NCBI RefSeq assembly: GCF_000745185.1 | Contig: NZ_JQNJ01000001.1 | Span: 3,764,501 to 3,828,500 of the forward strand | DNA from: Muricauda sp. MAR_2010_75 | GTDB taxonomy: Bacteria; Bacteroidota; Bacteroidia; Flavobacteriales; Flavobacteriaceae | DNA: 64,000 nucleotides | Direction: 5' to 3' | Shown here: one piece after another, positions 7,386 through 15,983 of the stretch | Layout of the letters: every line of letters begins with the position of its first letter | Numbering within the stretch: the stretch's first letter is position 1 | The notes under the pieces: model-generated | What the model saw: only the letters and a program-made list of their open reading frames with translations | Database searches by the model: none | Told to the model about the DNA's origin: nothing | Made by a program: the position numbers and the translations under genes

Positions 7386-8129
7386 GGCACATTATGGAAT
7401 GAGCCTATTTGCGGTAGATTAATTAATGATTTTTCCTACGACCTTCGTAGATTTTTCAATAAATATGCCCTTCCTAGGAAAAGCATAACTAAAAAGAGGT
7501 AAACAAATTGTTTTCAGGCAATTAAATTTTACCAATATGTGGATTATAGTACAAATGTTATCGTACAGCAAATTGCGTATAGCCGTGCTATTTGATATAA
7601 AATCAGTTCTGATGCTTTAGCATCATAACGATACCGATTTTATGTCAAAGTAATTTGCTTTAAACATTCGTTGTTTTATTTCCAATGCACCATCTCGCCG
7701 CCAACTAAAATCATCCGCTGGATAATTTTACCTGTCACGTGTAAGCTATAATTCTCCATTATGTAAAATATCCCTCGTGTGAGCGTCATGGATTGAAATT
7801 TGCAACGGGGTCATGAATAATTTAAATCGGTGTGCTGCGCACCGTTAGTTTTTATTTGTACCATAATTTGTCGCTATGTAAAATAGTCGCTCGGCCAACA
7901 GCACATTGCTTTCATAAAAAGTAAATGCCCAAGCATTTATTTTTATACGCAATTCTCAGCCACTTGGCCAGCGCCATTAAAAGCTCAGCTTTTCGTATTT
8001 GTTGAAACCTTTGGTTTAATTGAAAATCTGGAAAAGAAAAATTACAGGGAAATCTAGTCAGCTTGTCGCAAAAGCTAAAAATTTAGCCGAGCATAAATTT
8101 CAATGATTTCTATTTATTTCTCTCAATAT
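7386..8129. other. noncoding hairpin-rich stretch between phage island and HTTM gene
   Basis: No credible gene is seen in these 744 bases. Short hairpins are unusually dense: CTACGA/TCGTAG (7436-7450), GATGC-TTTA-GCATC (7611-7624), CGGTG/CACCG (7828-7844), TAAATGC-CCAA-GCATTTA (7922-7939), AAAAGC-TCA-GCTTTT (7979-7993), AAACC-TTT-GGTTT (8005-8017) and GCTAAA-AA-TTTAGC (8074-8087). An imperfect direct repeat of about 30 bases, sharing ATGTAAAATA, occurs at 7746-7775 and 7862-7891. The last hairpin could be the terminator of the HTTM gene. The pattern suggests recombination-site or replication-origin DNA rather than ordinary spacer. Confidence 0.6.
7567..7659. repeat. nested inverted repeat, 93 bases
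   Basis: Three nested pairs share one axis: AGCAAATT (7567-7574) with AATTTGCT (7652-7659); TTTGATATAAAATC (7591-7604) with GATTTTATGTCAAA (7636-7649; one G-T wobble); and GATGC/GCATC (7611-7624) around a TTTA loop. The left side carries a 16-base bulge between the outer and middle arms. As single-stranded DNA it would fold into a long hairpin with an asymmetric bulge. Confidence 0.75.
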
Positions 8130-9022
8130 TTAAGAGCTGTCTATTGATATTCTGGAACTATTATGAAAAAACACGGCCTTAATTTTACTAAGCTCCTTTT
8201 TCATCTCTGGCAACCAAGCACAAACATTAATTATTATCATTAAAGCAGCAAACATTGGCATTTTCATTGATATTGCAATTGCTAAATGAATTAATATAAT
8301 GTTTATCAAAACTATTTTTCTTGTTTTAGGTATCCACATCAAAATAAAATATGATACTTCTATAGCAATTACATATATCCCTAATACAGTAAATATTATT
8401 GGGTGATTTTTTAAAAAACCTAACTCTATACTACTGAAATCTTTTTGTGTTAGAGCATACCACATTGTTTCTCCATTCCACCACTCAGGGAGAAAAATTT
8501 TCTCTATACCAGCTGATAAATAAACAATACACAAATGAATTTGCACAACGCGCAAACCGAGTCGAGAATAGTGACTTTTTCTATAACATTTTCTTTTTTT
8601 TAAATTCTTCAAATAATTGTCGATAGAATAGGAATTCCCCGTTGGCAAGAACAGAAAATAAAATAAAATGATTTGAAGAAATACGTCCTTGCCATAGGTA
8701 AACAAAGGCATGGTCGAAACTAATATCAAGTAACCTAGAAACAGAATTAAAGAAAACAGTCTAGAATAAAAACCAACAAGTAAAAAAGCCGCACTAACAA
8801 AACAAATTAAAAACAAACTGTTAATTGCTTCTATTTCTTCCAGATTTAGAAAGTTCGCAAAATCCGATAGATGGGGTAACCAAGGATTTAATACATTTCT
8901 GCTAATTGTCCAACTAACCCAACCAGAATCACCTAAAAGTTCATATCTGTCTTGAAATAGAAATGCGAATTCCAAAAGACAAAATGAACATATTAAAATT
9001 CGTAGAACTCCAAGCCAATTAT
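8130..9022 (-). pseudogene. HTTM-domain membrane protein, 5' end removed by mobile element
   Basis: A long hydrophobic reading frame, about 300 residues with at least six membrane segments. The frame stays open upstream of the TTG at 8975 to the mobile-element boundary. It reads NWLGVLRILICSFCLLEF before LLGDSGWVSW, which fits the N-terminal region of HTTM (vitamin-K-dependent carboxylase-related) proteins. Later parts (WWNGETMWYALTQ) also match that family. The true start codon and first residues are therefore missing, replaced by the inverted-repeat remnant at 9023. Internal TTG initiation is possible but would lose the first membrane helix. Confidence 0.65.
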
Positions 9023-9106
9023 TGTAGCCTTACCCCTTTTGTAGCCTTCCCTAAAAATAGGACAGTTTAAAATTCAGATTTTCTAACTTTAAATTTTAAC
9101 TGTCAC

Positions 9107-9373
9107 ATGAAAAAAAGCAAGTTTACCGAGAGCCAGATCATCAAGGCACTGAAAGAGAACGAACAGGGCCGCAAGGTGGGTGACATATCCCGTGAGATGG
9201 GGATTGACACCAGCACTTTTTATTATTGGAGGAAGAAGTACGGGGGCATGGAAGTTGCGCATATGAAGCGCTTGAAGGAACTCGAGGAGGAGAACCGCAA
9301 ACTCAAGCAGATGTACGCCGATGCCAGTCTTGACATCCGTATGCTCAAGGACGTACTGTCAAAAAAGTTCTAG
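9107..9373 (+). CDS. IS3-family OrfA (transposase HTH subunit)
   Basis: An 88-residue protein starting MKKSKFTESQIIKALKE, with the helix-turn-helix typical of IS3 OrfA (residues 8-45, including DTSTFYYWRKKYGG). A leucine-zipper-like coiled coil follows (LKELEEENRKLKQMYAD). It binds the terminal repeats and dimerises. The stop follows the slippery run A-AAA-AAG at 9361-9367, where a -1 shift joins it to orfB. The promoter probably lies in the left repeat region. No defect is visible. Confidence 0.9.
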   Translation: MKKSKFTESQIIKALKENEQGRKVGDISREMGIDTSTFYYWRKKYGGMEVAHMKRLKELEEENRKLKQMYADASLDIRMLKDVLSKKF

Positions 9374-10245
9374 GGCCTTCCGACAAGAAGCAGCGCGCCA
9401 AATATCTCCAGGAGGCCTATTCTGTATGTGTATCGCGTTCCTGTGGGGTACTGGACCTTGCCCGGTCGATGTGGTACTACCATAGCAGGAGGGACGACAC
9501 CGAGGTCGTCGATGCCCTTTCCAGGCTGGCCGAAGAGCTGCCGACAAGGGGATTCGAGGTGTATTACAAGCGTTTGCGTCGCGAAGGCCGCAACTGGAAC
9601 AGGAAACGGGTGTTGAGGGTCTACAGGTCCATGAACCTAAAACTCAGGAGGAAGCACAAGAAGAGGCTTCCTGCAAGGACAAAGAACCCACTGGGGGCCC
9701 CGATGGAGCTCAACGAGGTCTGGAGCATGGACTTTATGGCCGATGTGCTGTCCGATGGAAGGAAGATAAGGGTGTTCAATGTGATGGACGACTGCAACCG
9801 GGAGGCACTGGCCATGGACGTGGGGCTGAACTATCCGGCGATAAGGGTAGTGGAGACCTTATCACAACTGGAGGAGGAAATAGGCCTGCCAAAGACCATA
9901 CGCTGCGACAACGGTCCGGAGTTCATATCCAAGGCCCTATCACAATGGTGCAAGGCCAAACGTGTCGAGCTGCAGTTCATCCAGCCCGGCAAGCCCATGC
10001 AGAACGGATATATGGAACGCCTGAACAGGTTTTACAGGGAGGATGTGCTCGATGCCTATTGGTTCAACGACCTCCACCAAGTAAGGGCACTGACCCAAAA
10101 ATGGATGGGGGATTACAATACAAGGCATCCCCATTCATCCATCGGGGATATACCGCCCAGGGAATACAAGAAACGTTTCGGGGAAGAATTCTTCCCCGAA
10201 ACAGACAACATTAATGATAATTTTATGAATTTAGCGATGTCCTAA
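9361..10245 (+). CDS. IS3-family OrfB (DDE transposase), made by -1 frameshift
   Basis: In the -1 frame the reading continues from the A6G site as KKVLGPSDKKQRAKYLQEAY and onward to 10245. The first in-frame ATG is only at 9469, so frameshifting is the natural entry. The integrase core shows D in WSMDFMAD, D in CDNGPEF, and E in NGYMERLN exactly 36 residues after the second D, the DD(35)E triad. An R follows, as usual. Cut-and-paste or copy-out transposition through a circle is known for the family. The gene appears intact and probably active. Confidence 0.9.
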   Translation, partial: KKVLGPSDKKQRAKYLQEAYSVCVSRSCGVLDLARSMWYYHSRRDDTEVVDALSRLAEELPTRGFEVYYKRLRREGRNWNRKRVLRVYRSMNLKLRRKHKKRLPARTKNPLGAPMELNEVWSMDFMADVLSDGRKIRVFNVMDDCNREALAMDVGLNYPAIRVVETLSQLEEEIGLPKTIRCDNGPEFISKALSQWCKAKRVELQFIQPGKPMQNGYMERLNRFYREDVLDAYWFNDLHQVRALTQKWMGDYNTRHPHSSIGDIPPREYKKRFGEEFFPETDNINDNFMNLAMS

Positions 10246-10274
10246 AAGGGGTAAGGCTACATTTTTAGGGAAGG

Positions 10275-10490
10275 CTACAGCTCTATATTCTTTAAATGTC
10301 CTTCAATGAAATTTGGATTTTTTTGATATCCTCGAAATAAATCATTTAAGTGTGCATTTGAATAAGGAACCGTAATTTGTTCTTCAACAATTAAGCTTTC
10401 TAATTCTGAATAAATGATTTTTTCCTGTTCAGGAAGATTGCATTTCTTTTCGATTCTGTCGAAAATGTTTAAATCAAAATATACATTCAT
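10275..10490 (-). pseudogene. PIN-like protein, 3' part lost at the mobile element
   Basis: 71 residues remain, starting MNVYFDLNIFDRIEK. An acidic D follows the first beta strand as in PIN-fold nucleases (D6). The later PYSNAHLNDLFRG matches, from memory, a family of larger bacteroidete hypothetical proteins. The stop codon lies inside the inverted repeat of the IS remnant (10275-10277), so the natural C-terminal part and its catalytic residues are gone. It follows the XRE gene by 44 bases, suggesting a toxin or nuclease with its regulator. It is inferred to be non-functional. Confidence 0.6.
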
Positions 10491-10534
10491 TTATTAAGGA
10501 ATGTCACTATAATAAAACCTATAAAATGTTTTGG

Positions 10535-10747
10535 TCAAGCTTTTGTAGGTACTAGTAATTCACGAATATCAACTCCTAAAACTTCTGCAATTTCACGAAG
10601 TGTTTCTAAAGAGGGCTGCATTTCATTTGTACACCATCTGGATACAGTGGTTCTACTCTTTCCTACTCTTTCTGCCAACCACTTATTGGTTCTATCTTGT
10701 TCTGCAAGGACCACTCTAATTCTATTGATTGGCTTTTTGGTGCTCAT
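10535..10747 (-). CDS. XRE-family transcriptional regulator, antitoxin-like
   Basis: A 70-residue single-domain protein, a complete helix-turn-helix of the Cro/CI type. NKWLAERVGKSRTTVSRWCTN contains the recognition helix, followed by PSLETLREIAEVLGVDIRELL. Length and position directly before a PIN-like gene fit an antitoxin or autorepressor. The upstream DNA (10752-10896) has repeated AAACGATAT half-sites that could be its operators. The domain itself is intact although its partner is broken. Confidence 0.85.
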   Translation of the reverse strand: MSTKKPINRIRVVLAEQDRTNKWLAERVGKSRTTVSRWCTNEMQPSLETLREIAEVLGVDIRELLVPTKA

Positions 10748-10751
10748 TTGA

Positions 10752-10896
10752 ATCGTTTTACGTTAAATCTGTATCATTTTAAACAAACTTAATTCTCTAA
10801 TTCATATATTATAATTAACTTTAAACGATATATTTGATTCTTTTTAATTAAATATTATATCGTTTTAATTAAATATTTAATATTCAAACGACATAT
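10752..10896 (-). promoter_or_regulatory. operator cluster upstream of the XRE gene
   Basis: A perfect 10-bp inverted repeat, AAACGATATA (10823-10832) with TATATCGTTT (10856-10865), is flanked by further half-sites ATCGTTTT (10752-10759) and AAACGACATAT (10886-10896). The region is extremely AT-rich. The arrangement suggests autoregulation by the XRE protein; this is inferred from position. Confidence 0.5.
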
Positions 10897-10939
10897 CTAT
10901 TTCCTTTATGGTTTTTTCAACAATTTAATAACCAACTAT

Positions 10940-11168
10940 ATGAATCCCAAAGAAATTAACCTACTCCCCCCTACTCTCCTACTTTGAAGAATGCCATGAG
11001 GGAGACCTGCTTTCCTTTACGCAATGGTTGGATAAGGCCATTTATATGTTCCATTATCTCCCAACAGATATTTTTTCAGAAACGGAACGGCAAAATGTTT
11101 GTCATGTGCTTATGGAACTCAAGGAAGCTGTCATGCAGGTTTACCTAAATAACGAAAACGGCAATTAG
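10940..11168 (+). pseudogene. small hypothetical gene with frameshift at a C6 run
   Basis: ATG at 10940 starts MNPKEINLLP, but the frame stops after 15 codons. One base fewer in the run of six C (10966-10971) would join it to a long frame continuing LLSYFEECHEGDLLSFTQWLD and ending VYLNNENGN at the TAG at 11166. The joined product would have about 76 residues, be acidic and helical, and lack a signal peptide. The gene is either a recent pseudogene, a phase-variable locus or a sequencing slip. No family is recognised. Confidence 0.45.
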
Positions 11169-11191
11169 CCAACCTTGTTAAAAAGCCTTAA

Positions 11192-11545
11192 CTAAGGACA
11201 TACACCCCAATAGAAAGTGCCTCCGTCACACCAATTAATCGCTTGTGTAATGTAACTCCCTGGGTTCACAAAATAACATCTTACACAATTACCAGTGCAG
11301 TTATTTAATACGATATAAAAATAAGCTCTTTGACTACATGGATTATCTACCCTAACATTGATGTTGCACCAGTCGTCACCAATCCATTTCCAACTAGGCA
11401 CACACTGTTCATCCCCGTTATTTGTATTGTAATTTTCGTTTAAAACTTCGATTCCGCTAATGTCTGTTCTACTGTCAATTGGTTTTGAGGACAAATTCAA
11501 AATGGAAAAACAAGATACTGCTAATAAAAAAATGTACTTTTTCAT
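11192..11545 (-). CDS. secreted cysteine-rich hypothetical protein
   Basis: A 117-residue protein with a signal peptide (MKKYIFLLAVSCFSILNLSS). The mature part has eight cysteines in pairs, such as CVPSWKWIGDDWC, NNCTGNCVRC and the terminal WGVCP, which suggests a disulfide-stabilised fold outside the cytoplasm. It is monocistronic: the neighbour at 11781 ends about 235 bases away. The function is unknown. A small secreted adhesin, inhibitor or toxin is conceivable, with no motif to choose between them. Confidence 0.6.
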   Translation of the reverse strand: MKKYIFLLAVSCFSILNLSSKPIDSRTDISGIEVLNENYNTNNGDEQCVPSWKWIGDDWCNINVRVDNPCSQRAYFYIVLNNCTGNCVRCYFVNPGSYITQAINWCDGGTFYWGVCP

Positions 11546-11780
11546 GTGATTGATTTTAATGGTTAGTATTTCTAATCAAAAGTTTTAATTTTTGCACATA
11601 GCTTCAATACCCACAGATGGGTATTTTCTTGGGGGAAGTAAGTCGTAGGAAGTCAATAACTTGGAGTTCTTAAATGTAGAAAATGAGTAGAAAAACCCAT
11701 TGCACAAAAACCTTAAAAATTCTGGGGTTTTTCTGCAATACTTTAGGCTACTTCTAGAAGGCTCCGGCTCAAAAAAAGTT

Positions 11781-12893
11781 TCAATTCTCCCACCCTTCAG
11801 GGACCCTGCCCGTTCTATATCGGGATTCAATACAGGGTGCGGTAGTTGGTGCTCCCGGGCCACTTTCATAATTGGCGGGTAGCCTATATTCTATAGGGTT
11901 CTCTTCAATGGTTCCCCGCTCAATAAAAATGGATTGCGTAGTGGAGGCCAAAGCGGTAAACCTGCCCAAAACAAATTCATCATCGCCATTGAGGCTGACC
12001 AAGTTGCCTATCAGTGCTGCTGGTGGCGGGGCATTGAACCCCGAGTTGTTGTCAACAATGTCCTTGAGTACCTTGTAATACTCATACGCCTTGGGTGAAA
12101 TGGAAAACTGTTGCAGCTCTACCAAGATATCGGCTTTGGTATACAGGGGCACTTGGGCCACTAAGAGGTTATTTACGGCCAAACCGTTTACGAACTCATC
12201 GGACAACAACTGGATTTTTTCGTGATACCGTATCTGAAAGCAATCGCTTGTCTCACAGGCATAGGTAAAGTAGGGATCACTATTGGATTCGTTTCCAACG
12301 CAGGTGCCATTTCTAAAAACACCATCATAGCACACCTGGCAAAATTGAGGTCTTTCAAAAGAACGATATCCCCATAAATACTGGTTTGCGGTTTCTCCTG
12401 GATCGTTAAAGCTTATGGTTATGGCGTGTCCTGGCACAAATCCCTCGACATCTTCTCGATACAATAATTCTTTCCGGTATTCCGCGGTCATATTTTGAAA
12501 CGGAATCGGCGTGTTGATGGTTTCTGGTTGTGAACGATATTGCCTGCCGTCCACCAAAGTAATCTCCAATTGCCATGTCTCTCCGTCCTCGGCTTGAAAA
12601 CCTTCCGGCGGAACGTAAATATCCTCTTCTTCCAAAAGGGGGATGGTTTCGTTGGTATCCACGTTTTTAAAAACTACCGTGGCCCCCTCCTGAAAAATGT
12701 TTCTATACAGTCTAAAATCCGTATTGGATTCATAAATTCTGGTATAGGATGTACCCACGGCGGTTGAAATTTGGGCGTCAATGTAGATGAGTCCTTCCTT
12801 ATAGCTGTACTCAGGCTCAACTGGGTCTGTGCAGCCGAACAGAAGCACTGCAACAGACACTACCCAATATTTTATAGAAAAAGAGTGTTTCAC
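11781..12893 (-). CDS. DUF4249 lipoprotein, partner of TonB receptor
   Basis: A 370-residue outer-membrane lipoprotein: signal peptide with lipobox ending LLFGC (Cys21). The beta-rich N-terminal domain (GLIYIDAQISTA, GATVVFKNVDTNETI, YRSQPETINTPIPF) is typical of DUF4249. A cluster of cysteines lies in the middle (CQVCYDGVFRNGTC, CETSDCF). In Bacteroidetes these lipoproteins are encoded directly after a CarboxypepD_reg TonB receptor and are thought to act as its surface partner. Here the start overlaps the receptor stop by 4 bases, supporting coupling. The substrate is unknown. Confidence 0.85.
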   Translation of the reverse strand: MKHSFSIKYWVVSVAVLLFGCTDPVEPEYSYKEGLIYIDAQISTAVGTSYTRIYESNTDFRLYRNIFQEGATVVFKNVDTNETIPLLEEEDIYVPPEGFQAEDGETWQLEITLVDGRQYRSQPETINTPIPFQNMTAEYRKELLYREDVEGFVPGHAITISFNDPGETANQYLWGYRSFERPQFCQVCYDGVFRNGTCVGNESNSDPYFTYACETSDCFQIRYHEKIQLLSDEFVNGLAVNNLLVAQVPLYTKADILVELQQFSISPKAYEYYKVLKDIVDNNSGFNAPPPAALIGNLVSLNGDDEFVLGRFTALASTTQSIFIERGTIEENPIEYRLPANYESGPGAPTTAPCIESRYRTGRVPEGWEN

Positions 12894-15316
12894 TGGAACA
12901 CAAAATTATAGGTTAGTGCAAACAGGGGGCTATTTAGAACAGAAAGCTCATAGGCTCCCAAAGGACTATTGCCAAAGAATTCAACATTTTGATTTCCAGT
13001 TCTTTGTTGGTAATAGATGTTGAACGGATTTTTTCTGGCATAAAGATTATATATGGTGAACACCCAGTGATTCTTCCATCTTTTGTCTTTCTTCGGATTA
13101 TAGCTTACCCGCCACGAAAAATCAAGCCTGTGATACACGGGCAAACGACCATTGTTGCGCTCCAAATAAATGGGGACATCAATGTCATCGACCTGCACAA
13201 AACCGTTGGCCATGGTATAGGGCCTGCCCGATTGTGCTGTAAAATTCAGGCTCCATTTGTTGTACGCGTTACTTTCAAAATTTACCGTGCCGTTAAAAAT
13301 ATGGGGGCGATCAAAATCAGATGGAAACCAGTCATTGTTGTTGATCCTATCGGCCAAATTCTCATTGTAGGTACGAACAAAGCTGCGGGACCACGTATAA
13401 TTTAGCCAACCATTGACTTTTCCGCCAGTCTTTTTAAGGCTGAACTCAACACCATAGGCCCTACCCTTGCCCTGCACCACCTTTTGTTCCAAAAATTCCT
13501 CAAGAAAAAAATCAGCACCCGGCTTATAGGTAAGGTCATTTTGTGAATCCCTGTAATACCCTTCCAACCCCAATTCTAGGGCACTGTCATTATTGGTATC
13601 ACTAATGTTATGGTAAATCCCCAACCCATAACTTTGACTTTGTTGGGGTTTGATATGCCTATCTGATGATTTCCAACGCGAAGTGGGCAAAGGTGTGGTA
13701 CTGTTGTATACGTTTTGAAGGTACTGGTTCACCTGGGCATAACTAAGCTTGAACGAGGTCTGTTCCCCCAATTTTATATTGGCCCCTACCCTTGGCTCCA
13801 AATGGTTGTAATCTATCACTTTGTCTCCTTTTTCAAATTCTTCAGCGGTTACAATATTGCCTTGGTCATCGTATGTGTTAAAGGTATGGGGGCCACCAAA
13901 CACATAATGGTTGAACCTAAGCCCTAAAGACAGGGTTATTGGTGATGCCAATTGCCAATTTACATTGGAATAAGCAGACAGTTCATAACTGTTTTCATCT
14001 TGTAATGCTACCGGTAGGACGCTATTTGTTCCTCCGGGATCCAGCGTGCCTTGGCCAACCACATATTTTTTGGCCTGCAGACCCAAATAATAGTCAATTG
14101 CGGGTTTGGGTCTATTGGCATATTCCGAAATAAAGCTCAGGTAATTGATCTTGGAGCGGTATTCAATTTCATCTGTACTTCCCGTGATGGGCAGTATTGT
14201 TTTTGGAACATAATTACTGGAAACAAAAATTGAACGCAGACTGGCCTTTTCATTGAAGGTATGCAACCAATTCAAGGTACCGTTGAGCGCCATAAAATCA
14301 TACCGGTTCTTATCGGAGTTTATATTGTCAATCTGTGAAATAAGATCAAGTTGATACGTATCCTTGCTATAAAATCCAGTTAGAAAAATTTGGTCGTTGG
14401 GATTGGGCAACCAAAGTAGTTTAAAGGTAGTATCGTAAAATTTGGCTTTGGTATCCTTTAGTCTTTTTGAAAAAATGGGCAGCAAAAAATCCGTGAACCC
14501 GGCCCGGGTGCCTGCAATTAAACTTAGTTTGTCCTTCACCAAAGGAGTTTCAACGGTCAACCGACTTGAAACCAAACCAACACCACCAGAAAGTTTAAAT
14601 TTATCCGCATACGGCTTTTTTACCCCAACATCTAAAACCGAGGCTGTCCTGCCTCCATAACGAGCCGGTATGTTGGCCCTATACAAGTCTATGTTTGAAA
14701 GGACATCAGGTGTGAAAACGGAGAACAAGCCAAACAAATGTGTTGGATTGTAAATGGGAGCATAATCGAAAAGCACTAAATTTTGGTCCAATGAACCTCC
14801 TCTAATGGACAGGCCATTGCTCACCTCCCCTGCATTGTTTACACCTGGGAGCAACGTCATGCTTCGCAATACATCATATTCGCCCAAACCGGAGGGAACT
14901 TTTATAAGATCTTGGCTTTGCAGTCGTAAAACTCCCATCTGGGGCAATTCCACATTTTCATTTTTTTGTTTGGCACTCAGGAATATTTCGGATAGCTGTT
15001 CTACTTTTTGAAGCAATTCTGTTTCAAGATTGACATCCGTGGTCAAGGCTACCTCCAAGTCATTACTTTGAAAGCCTGTGTAGGAAACGGTTATCTGGTA
15101 CCTACCTTCAAGAAGGAATCTGGAGTACCTTCCATTGTTGTCCGTGATTCCCCCACAATTGCAAGGCCTAATATAAACATTGGCATTCTCCAAAGGATTT
15201 CCAGTGCTTCCATCATAAACCGTGATGGAAAATAGCTTGTCTTCGTTTTGACCATATAAAAGTGCGCCACCCAGTAATACGAATAACAATATTGTGAAAG
15301 AGGTTTTTTGGTTCAT
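12890..15316 (-). CDS. TonB-dependent outer-membrane receptor with CarboxypepD_reg domain
   Basis: About 808 residues from the ATG at 15316, chosen because it starts a clean signal peptide (MNQKTSFTILLFVLLGGALLYG). The frame is open 22 codons further up but lacks a sensible leader. Order: carboxypeptidase regulatory-like beta domain (VYDGSTGNPLENANVYI), plug domain (DVLRSMTLLPGVNNAG, GLSIRGGSLDQNLVLFD), then a beta barrel ending in aromatic TYNFVFQ. It imports an unknown ligand with TonB energy. Its stop overlaps the DUF4249 gene, so they form a two-gene operon. Confidence 0.9.
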   Translation of the reverse strand: MNQKTSFTILLFVLLGGALLYGQNEDKLFSITVYDGSTGNPLENANVYIRPCNCGGITDNNGRYSRFLLEGRYQITVSYTGFQSNDLEVALTTDVNLETELLQKVEQLSEIFLSAKQKNENVELPQMGVLRLQSQDLIKVPSGLGEYDVLRSMTLLPGVNNAGEVSNGLSIRGGSLDQNLVLFDYAPIYNPTHLFGLFSVFTPDVLSNIDLYRANIPARYGGRTASVLDVGVKKPYADKFKLSGGVGLVSSRLTVETPLVKDKLSLIAGTRAGFTDFLLPIFSKRLKDTKAKFYDTTFKLLWLPNPNDQIFLTGFYSKDTYQLDLISQIDNINSDKNRYDFMALNGTLNWLHTFNEKASLRSIFVSSNYVPKTILPITGSTDEIEYRSKINYLSFISEYANRPKPAIDYYLGLQAKKYVVGQGTLDPGGTNSVLPVALQDENSYELSAYSNVNWQLASPITLSLGLRFNHYVFGGPHTFNTYDDQGNIVTAEEFEKGDKVIDYNHLEPRVGANIKLGEQTSFKLSYAQVNQYLQNVYNSTTPLPTSRWKSSDRHIKPQQSQSYGLGIYHNISDTNNDSALELGLEGYYRDSQNDLTYKPGADFFLEEFLEQKVVQGKGRAYGVEFSLKKTGGKVNGWLNYTWSRSFVRTYNENLADRINNNDWFPSDFDRPHIFNGTVNFESNAYNKWSLNFTAQSGRPYTMANGFVQVDDIDVPIYLERNNGRLPVYHRLDFSWRVSYNPKKDKRWKNHWVFTIYNLYARKNPFNIYYQQRTGNQNVEFFGNSPLGAYELSVLNSPLFALTYNFVFQ

Positions 15317-15494
15317 TGCAGTTGCCAAATGACTGAAGGTAACATGAAATTTTAAAAGTTTTAAAAGGAATATAAAAAACAATGAAATTGTGGTATATCT
15401 AACAATCTAGAAAATCTGCAAAGTTTTGAATGTACATGCCGATAGACTAAGGCTATGGAAAAAGGTCTAGCACTTAAAACAAAACGGTGTCGCA

Positions 15495-15532
15495 GAAAAA
15501 AAAACGCCTTACTGATGTGGTAAGACGTTTTG
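15495..15532 (-). terminator. rho-independent terminator after the FKBP gene
   Basis: A stem pairs CCTTAC with GTAAG plus the outer AACG/CGTT across 15504-15530. On the minus strand it is followed by nine T residues. It lies just after the FKBP gene stop at 15555. Confidence 0.75.
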
Positions 15533-15554
15533 TTCAATGTTAGGGATGGATGTC

Positions 15555-15983
15555 CTATAGAATTTCAACCACCTCTAGATCAAACACCAAATCATGGCCC
15601 GCCAAAGGATGGTTGGCATCTATAATAATATCTTCTTCTTCAACTTTTGCTACTCGAAATTGCTGTTCCTGTCCTTCTGAATTGGAACCCACCAAGCCCA
15701 TTCCAACCTCAGGTTTAAGGTCTTCGGGCAATTGCGATTTTGATATTTTTTGAAACAGAGACTCATTTACCTCTCCATAAGCATCTTTCTTGTCTATGGT
15801 TATGGTTTTCTTTTCGTTCACGGCCATATCAATCAGTCCTTTTTCAAATCCTGGGATAAGCTGACCTTGACCCAAGGCCACTTCCATGGGCTCCCTTTCC
15901 AAAGAACTATCAAAAATCTGCCCATTGGTCAATTTACCTGTATAATGCACCTTTACAGTATCATTTTCCTTTACTTTGCTCAT
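15555..15983 (-). CDS. FKBP-type peptidyl-prolyl isomerase, SlyD-like
   Basis: A 142-residue cytoplasmic protein without signal peptide. N-terminal VKVHYTGKLTNGQIFDSS and GQLIPGFEKGLIDM are FKBP active-site strands. An inserted IF domain follows (about residues 70-125), and the fold closes with NHPLAGHDLVFDLEVVEI, the standard SlyD ending. It lacks the His-rich metal tail of E. coli SlyD. It catalyses proline isomerisation and chaperones folding proteins. Single gene with its own terminator. Confidence 0.92.
   Translation of the reverse strand: MSKVKENDTVKVHYTGKLTNGQIFDSSLEREPMEVALGQGQLIPGFEKGLIDMAVNEKKTITIDKKDAYGEVNESLFQKISKSQLPEDLKPEVGMGLVGSNSEGQEQQFRVAKVEEEDIIIDANHPLAGHDLVFDLEVVEIL

Larger units (their letters stand above)
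9040..10261 (+). mobile_element. IS3-family insertion sequence, apparently intact
   Basis: The ends are imperfect inverted repeats. The left begins TGTAGCCTTCCC and reaches TAGGACAG. The right, read inward, begins TGTAGCCTTACCCC and reaches TAGGACAT. Three-base direct repeats TTT flank it (9037-9039 and 10262-10264), the usual duplication size for IS3. It carries orfA and orfB with a frameshift site. Its GC content is clearly higher than the AT-rich DNA on both sides, which marks it as recently arrived. Confidence 0.85.
9023..10279. mobile_element. older inverted-repeat remnant split by the IS3-family insertion
   Basis: Outside the intact element lie TGTAGCCTTACCCC (9023-9036) on the left and AGGGAAGGCTACA (10267-10279) on the right. 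Joined without the insertion they form a palindrome of about 32 bases, with ends related to those of the inserted IS (left like its right end, right like its left end). This looks like a collapsed or MITE-like copy of the same family that later served as target. No target duplication is seen outside it. Confidence 0.6.

Noticed and set aside
11585..11869. A 94-codon minus-strand frame overlapping the end of the DUF4249 gene
   Set aside because: It overlaps the well-supported lipoprotein gene out of frame and has no recognisable features.
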